Of a DNA stretch of 54,443 bases, positions 50,930-54,443 are shown in pieces. The translations under genes were made by a program, and so were the position numbers. Positions within the stretch are counted from its first letter, which is position 1. Every line of letters begins with the position of its first letter. The notes under the pieces were generated by a model. The model worked only from the letters and a program-made list of their open reading frames with translations. It was not told where the DNA came from and did no database searches. This DNA is from a virus, in IMG/VR virus record IMGVR_UViG_3300021379_001249, positions 1 to 54,443 of that record, one strand, 5' to 3'.

Positions 50930-52339
50930 ATGTCTGCACAAAAAGCAACTAGTGGGATTGTATTTAGAAATATAGATGGAGTTGATAGACTTTTTAGAAC
51001 TATCACTACTTATGAAAATAGTAAGATTACTAATACAAAAATACAGGAAGTGATAGGTAATGTAGATGATGAAAAGAGCAAAAGTTTATATAATACTCGA
51101 TTACTTGAGACACCAGATCTTGTGTCAGAAGATGATGATGGATTCTATTATACAACCGTAAGAGATGGAGGAACTGATACAATCTATGCCGATTTTGATT
51201 TAAGAAAATCCTTTGAAGAGCAAAACTCTACAGGCGTGGTTTCTCTTACAAATGATTTGAATGCTGCCTCTATCGATGCATTGACAGATCAATTTTCTGA
51301 AGATCAACAGGGAAGTAAAGATTCATTCTGGAGATCTCAACTTACTGGAAATGATAATATTGCTGTAAGTCCTGAACCCGAAACAACTGAAATAGCAACT
51401 AATTATGCAATTGACGAAATAAAGGTAGAGGGAAGAAGACGAAAAGAATATGAAAATCTTTTCTATCCAGAAGATATTACCACATCTAAACAAGATAGAA
51501 TTAGATTTACAATGTTCTATCAATCTGGATCTCGAATTGGTTTTGATTTAAACAGTTCAAATCCATTCGTCATTGGACAAAAAACAAGAACTAATATTGA
51601 AGGTTCTGTAACACTTCCGATTCAAGGTGGTATAGCAGATAGTAATCAAGTTGCATTCAACGGTTCAACACTTAATCCTGTACAGGGTGCTTTAGCAGCG
51701 GTGTCCTTAAATCCTCAGGCAGCAGTTCAAAATTTAATTAATGTACTAAAAGGTGATGCTGAGGATATACAAGCAGCTATTAGATCAGATGATGCACAAG
51801 CTACCATTGGCGCATTAAGATTATTTTTAGCACAATCAGCAGTGGGTGCTCAGGGACTTGTTCCAAGGACAACTGGTGCTATTCTCAATCCCAACTTAGA
51901 ATTAATACTTCAGGCACCACAACTTAGAAGTTTTAATTTTACTTTCACAATGTCTGCAAGAAGCAGAACTGAAGCAACACAGATTAAAAAGATAATTAGA
52001 TTTTTTAAACAAGGGATGTCAGTAAAGAGATCTGATACATCACTCTTTATCGTATCACCTAATATGTTTAGAATTAATTACTTGACTGGTGAAGGAAGAC
52101 AACATCCATCCTTAGGAAGGATAAAAAATTGTGCCTTAGCAGCAATAAATACAGAATATACCCCTGACGGAACATATATGACTTTTGATGATGCAGATAG
52201 AACAATGACATCATACAAAATCACTATGCAGTTCACAGAACTTGAACCAGTTACAGAGGACGATTACCTTGGATCAGGCCCGGTAAGAGAGGAAAATGAA
52301 TTTAGGCCTGTAGTTCCGCTAAATCAAATAGGTTTCTAA
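50930..52339 (+). CDS. gp48: Baseplate tail-tube cap gp48
   Basis: This 469-aa protein begins MSAQKATSGIVFRNIDGVDR and ends in a tube-like domain (about 325-450; SFNFTFTMSARSRTEATQIK, IIRFFKQGMSVKRSD, YTPDGTYMTFDD, SYKITMQFTELEPV) typical of gp48/gp54 and gp19 tube proteins. gp48 caps the baseplate hub and starts tube polymerisation (T4 knowledge). It is longer than T4 gp48 and has a Gln/Ala-rich helical middle (AALSLNPQAAVQNLINVL-type). The neighbouring gp53 gene supports the call. It starts right after the late promoter and ends 1 nt before gp53. Confidence 0.78.
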   Translation: MSAQKATSGIVFRNIDGVDRLFRTITTYENSKITNTKIQEVIGNVDDEKSKSLYNTRLLETPDLVSEDDDGFYYTTVRDGGTDTIYADFDLRKSFEEQNSTGVVSLTNDLNAASIDALTDQFSEDQQGSKDSFWRSQLTGNDNIAVSPEPETTEIATNYAIDEIKVEGRRRKEYENLFYPEDITTSKQDRIRFTMFYQSGSRIGFDLNSSNPFVIGQKTRTNIEGSVTLPIQGGIADSNQVAFNGSTLNPVQGALAAVSLNPQAAVQNLINVLKGDAEDIQAAIRSDDAQATIGALRLFLAQSAVGAQGLVPRTTGAILNPNLELILQAPQLRSFNFTFTMSARSRTEATQIKKIIRFFKQGMSVKRSDTSLFIVSPNMFRINYLTGEGRQHPSLGRIKNCALAAINTEYTPDGTYMTFDDADRTMTSYKITMQFTELEPVTEDDYLGSGPVREENEFRPVVPLNQIGF

Positions 52340-52340
52340 A

Positions 52341-53009
52341 ATGGCAAGTTACTTCAGACAAGTTCCAGACTTTGATTATGTCAACAGAGATTCTGATGGC
52401 AAAAATATTGGCGACTATCAGGTTGTAAAAAATCTTTTCAAGAGAGTTAAGATTCGCCCTGACATATTAGAAAACTTAGCATACTTTACTCAATACAGAA
52501 TCAGTGGAGATGATCGTCCAGATAATGTTGCCTTTGAAATCTATGGCGATGAGTCTTTTGATTGGTTGGTAATGCTTGCTAACAATATAATGAATATTCA
52601 GACAGAATGGCCTTTAAGTCAAGCAGCATTCAACGACTTTTTGATTAAAAAGTATGGTGACATTGAAAAGGCAAACAACATTCACCATTATGAAACTAGA
52701 CAAATGAAAAATGATAGTGGTGAAATTGTTGTACCCAAAGGATTAAATGTTCCTAAAAATTACAAAGTAGAATACTTTGATACGAGAAGAAATCAATATG
52801 TTGTCAGAACAAATGAAGTTGATGCAGTCACGAACTACACCTATGAAGTTCGTAAGGAAGAAGCAAAGAGAAATATTTACTTACTGAAAGCAGAATATGT
52901 TGAACTTGTTCTTGATGATGTAGAAAGATTGATGCCATATAAAAAAGGTTCCACTCAGTATGTGAGCAGAACCTTGAAGAAAGGGGAAGATATTAGATTG
53001 TTTAATTAA
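52341..53009 (+). CDS. gp53: Baseplate wedge protein gp53
   Basis: This 222-aa protein matches the T4 gp53 wedge family: YFRQVPDFDYVNRDSDGKNI, FKRVKIRPDILENLAYFTQY, then DRPDNVAFEIYGDESFDWLV (about 74-93), which parallels PEELANAIYGNPQLYWVL of T4 gp53, and the WPLSQAAFNDFLIKKYGDI segment. gp53 joins wedges around the hub. It follows gp48 by 1 nt. Its TAA stop and that of gp32 (opposite strand) sit on one TTAA palindrome, so the two transcripts converge with no visible terminator. Confidence 0.85.
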   Translation: MASYFRQVPDFDYVNRDSDGKNIGDYQVVKNLFKRVKIRPDILENLAYFTQYRISGDDRPDNVAFEIYGDESFDWLVMLANNIMNIQTEWPLSQAAFNDFLIKKYGDIEKANNIHHYETRQMKNDSGEIVVPKGLNVPKNYKVEYFDTRRNQYVVRTNEVDAVTNYTYEVRKEEAKRNIYLLKAEYVELVLDDVERLMPYKKGSTQYVSRTLKKGEDIRLFN

Positions 53010-53950
53010 CTCTCTGCCAGTTTCTGGAAGTAAGAAAGTGCATCGTCTTCATCTTCATCCTTGGATGCAACTGGTGTAGATGCAGTGATGTCAGGAGAGT
53101 TGAAGTCAGGTTTAGAGCGTGACAGAGACTCTTGAATCTGACGCTCTGCAGTTTCTTTTGCTGCATAGTCATCATACTCAGTCTCTTCATCAGCAGGAGA
53201 GGGAGTGCGAGACTTCTGTCCCAGGACATACTTGAGACGACGCTCAAGATCTTCATAGGACTTGAACTGATCTTCAGCAGTCAGTCCAGCAAGAGAATAC
53301 TGCTTCTTCCAGATTGCTTCCATAGCATCATCATCACTCAGCAGAGGAGCGGGTGCTTCAAACTCAGACTTATCATAGTTCCAGTAACCGTCCTTCTTGA
53401 CGATCTTCAGTTTGAAGTTTGCACCTTGCCAGAAGTCAAAAGGATTGATAGGAGTTTCGTCTTCAAACTCAGGTTGCATTGCTTCCATGATCTTGTCAAA
53501 GATCTTCTTACCGAACTTGTAAAGGAAGACGCCACCTTCGTTGTGAGGATTAGTAGGATCTTTCACAACATAGACGTTTGCATAGTAAGACAGTTTGCGC
53601 TTCTGCTTACGGACAACATCTTTGTTAGATTCAATACCGCTGTTCCACAGTTCGCGGTTGTGCTCTGACACAGGATCTTTCTGTCCCAGTGTTGTCAGAG
53701 AGTTCTCGATGTACCAACCACCAGGGCCTTGGAAGGCGTGGGAATACATCTTTGCCCAGGGGAGATCTTCTCCTTCAGGGGCAGGGAGGAAACGGAGTAC
53801 AGCGAAACCGTTACCAACTTTATCGACTTCGGGTTTCCAAAGACGATCGTCGCCTCCGCTAGCGGTGTTGTTCATCTTCTCAACTTCCTTGACAAGTTTG
53901 GAAGTCAGAGAACCGATAGAGGATTGCTTTTTGAGATCAGAAAAGGACAT
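53006..53950 (-). CDS. gp32: Single-stranded DNA-binding protein gp32
   Basis: This 314-aa protein is T4-type gp32: GNGFAVLRFLPAPEGEDLPW (core strand, T4 GNGQAVIRFLPS), GPGGWYIENSLTTLGQKDP, RKLSYYANVYVVKDPTNPHN, GVFLYKFGKKIFDKIMEAM and FDFWQGANFKLKIVKKDGYW. The C-terminal tail is acidic (ASKDEDEDDALSYF), as expected for protein contacts. The zinc-site region of T4 (YIETCSSTHGDYDSCPVC) has no cysteines here (YIENSLTTLGQKDPVSEHN), so this form probably lacks zinc. It coats ssDNA in replication and repair. The leader is A/C-rich and lacks a clear ribosome site, which may suit translational autoregulation. Confidence 0.93.
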   Translation of the reverse strand: MSFSDLKKQSSIGSLTSKLVKEVEKMNNTASGGDDRLWKPEVDKVGNGFAVLRFLPAPEGEDLPWAKMYSHAFQGPGGWYIENSLTTLGQKDPVSEHNRELWNSGIESNKDVVRKQKRKLSYYANVYVVKDPTNPHNEGGVFLYKFGKKIFDKIMEAMQPEFEDETPINPFDFWQGANFKLKIVKKDGYWNYDKSEFEAPAPLLSDDDAMEAIWKKQYSLAGLTAEDQFKSYEDLERRLKYVLGQKSRTPSPADEETEYDDYAAKETAERQIQESLSRSKPDFNSPDITASTPVASKDEDEDDALSYFQKLAES

Positions 53951-53994
53951 TGTTTTTGTATTAGTGAGATTTGGCTTTTGGGTACTTCGTTATT

Positions 53995-54339
53995 CTACAC
54001 GTCGGAACCCTGGGTGTCAATCTGCTGCTTCATTGCATCAAGCATCTTTCCCATATTAGAGAAGATGACACTGATGTCAACGTCTTTCGGCAGTCCCATC
54101 ATTGTAGCAGATTCTACGATGCGGGATTTCATCATCTTGGCTTCGGGATCATCAGACAAACTCAGTCTCGTATAGAGAACCTTTTGTTTGTCCAGCAGTT
54201 TCTCTAGAAGCGCAACATGGAATTTCTTCTCCTCCTTATTCATGGAGGGAAACTTAAAAACATTACTATAAACTTCTTCCTGAAGTTCTTGGATTTCCGT
54301 CATTTCTGCACGGACAACTTCGGAATCAAAAAAACTCAT
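53995..54339 (-). CDS. DUF1825-like protein
   Basis: This 114-aa helical protein (MSFFDSEVVRAEMTEIQELQ, then EEVYSNVFKFPSMNKEEKK, FHVALLEKLLDKQKVLYTRL, SLSDDPEAKMMKSRIVESAT) resembles DUF1825, a family of cyanobacterial proteins also carried by cyanophages. The family's role is unknown to me. It precedes gp32 on the same strand by about 44 nt, so it may be co-transcribed with it. The start has a good ribosome site (TAGGAGAAGC). A role in replication or host transcription is possible from position only. Confidence 0.7.
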   Translation of the reverse strand: MSFFDSEVVRAEMTEIQELQEEVYSNVFKFPSMNKEEKKFHVALLEKLLDKQKVLYTRLSLSDDPEAKMMKSRIVESATMMGLPKDVDISVIFSNMGKMLDAMKQQIDTQGSDV

Positions 54340-54443
54340 GCTTCTCCTAAAACTACTTCCTTTAGTATTTTTTTGTAACGAAATACATCAATATTTAGGA
54401 AAGGTGTATACTTTCTTATTTTAAAACTTACGAATGTCCACAC
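54340..54443. other. AT-rich leader before the DUF1825-like gene
   Basis: About 104 bases without an ORF. The minus strand holds CCTAAATATTG (late-like), AGTATACACC, and TTGATG followed about 17 nt later by AATACT, a weak sigma70-type match. None is strong enough to call a promoter. Confidence 0.3.

Overview
The window is a piece of an AT-rich T4-like myovirus genome, most likely a cyanophage of marine Prochlorococcus or Synechococcus. T4-type genes set the family: gp32, gp53, gp48, gp4, gp26 and a baseplate hub and spike set. Three features point to a cyanobacterial host: a DUF1825-like protein beside gp32, a small protein with a CP12-like C-terminus, and cyanophage-style tail-fibre motifs. 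No integrase, transposase, reverse transcriptase, CRISPR array or photosystem gene was seen.

Layout from left to right: (1) 1-480, the truncated start of an HExxH protein, a 32-codon ORF and a terminator, all on the minus strand. (2) 481-28036, fourteen tail-fibre or adhesin genes head to tail on the minus strand, built from a small set of shared N-terminal anchors, a shared shaft block, and interchangeable ends (seven-bladed propellers, LamG, SPRY-like, DUF7483-like and cupredoxin-like domains). (3) 28072-35633, a glycine-rich Ig-like adhesin and a 1960-residue fibre or baseplate protein. (4) 35684-36582, tRNA-Thr(UGU), tRNA-Leu(UAA) and three small genes behind a perfect sigma70-type promoter. 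(5) 36566-50045, a tightly coupled minus-strand baseplate hub, spike and tape-measure operon. (6) 50075-53009, a plus-strand block: gp4, an unknown, gp48, gp53. (7) 53006-54339, minus-strand gp32 and a DUF1825-like gene.

Four things stand out. First, the 3' end of gp26 carries a textbook -1 frameshift signal (T TTT TTC, a 7-nt spacer, a perfect 7-bp hairpin) that leads exactly into the next 55-codon ORF, just upstream of two tape-measure-like genes. This mirrors the lambda G/GT tape-measure chaperone arrangement, here in a T4-like phage. Second, three fibre genes that share a C-terminal domain are each followed by a gene sharing a KKExP...GGG N-terminus, which suggests fibre-plus-adhesin docking pairs. 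Third, six paralogous adhesins each carry exactly seven blade repeats; three of them have nearly identical blades, as if recently amplified. Fourth, two adjacent fibres contain a plastocyanin-like His...Cys-x2-His-x(2-3)-Met pattern.

Most fibre cassettes carry their own T4-type late promoter (ATAAATA core), and in six places the TAA stop codon of the upstream gene lies inside that promoter. This makes the array look like a set of self-contained, exchangeable expression cassettes for receptor-binding proteins.
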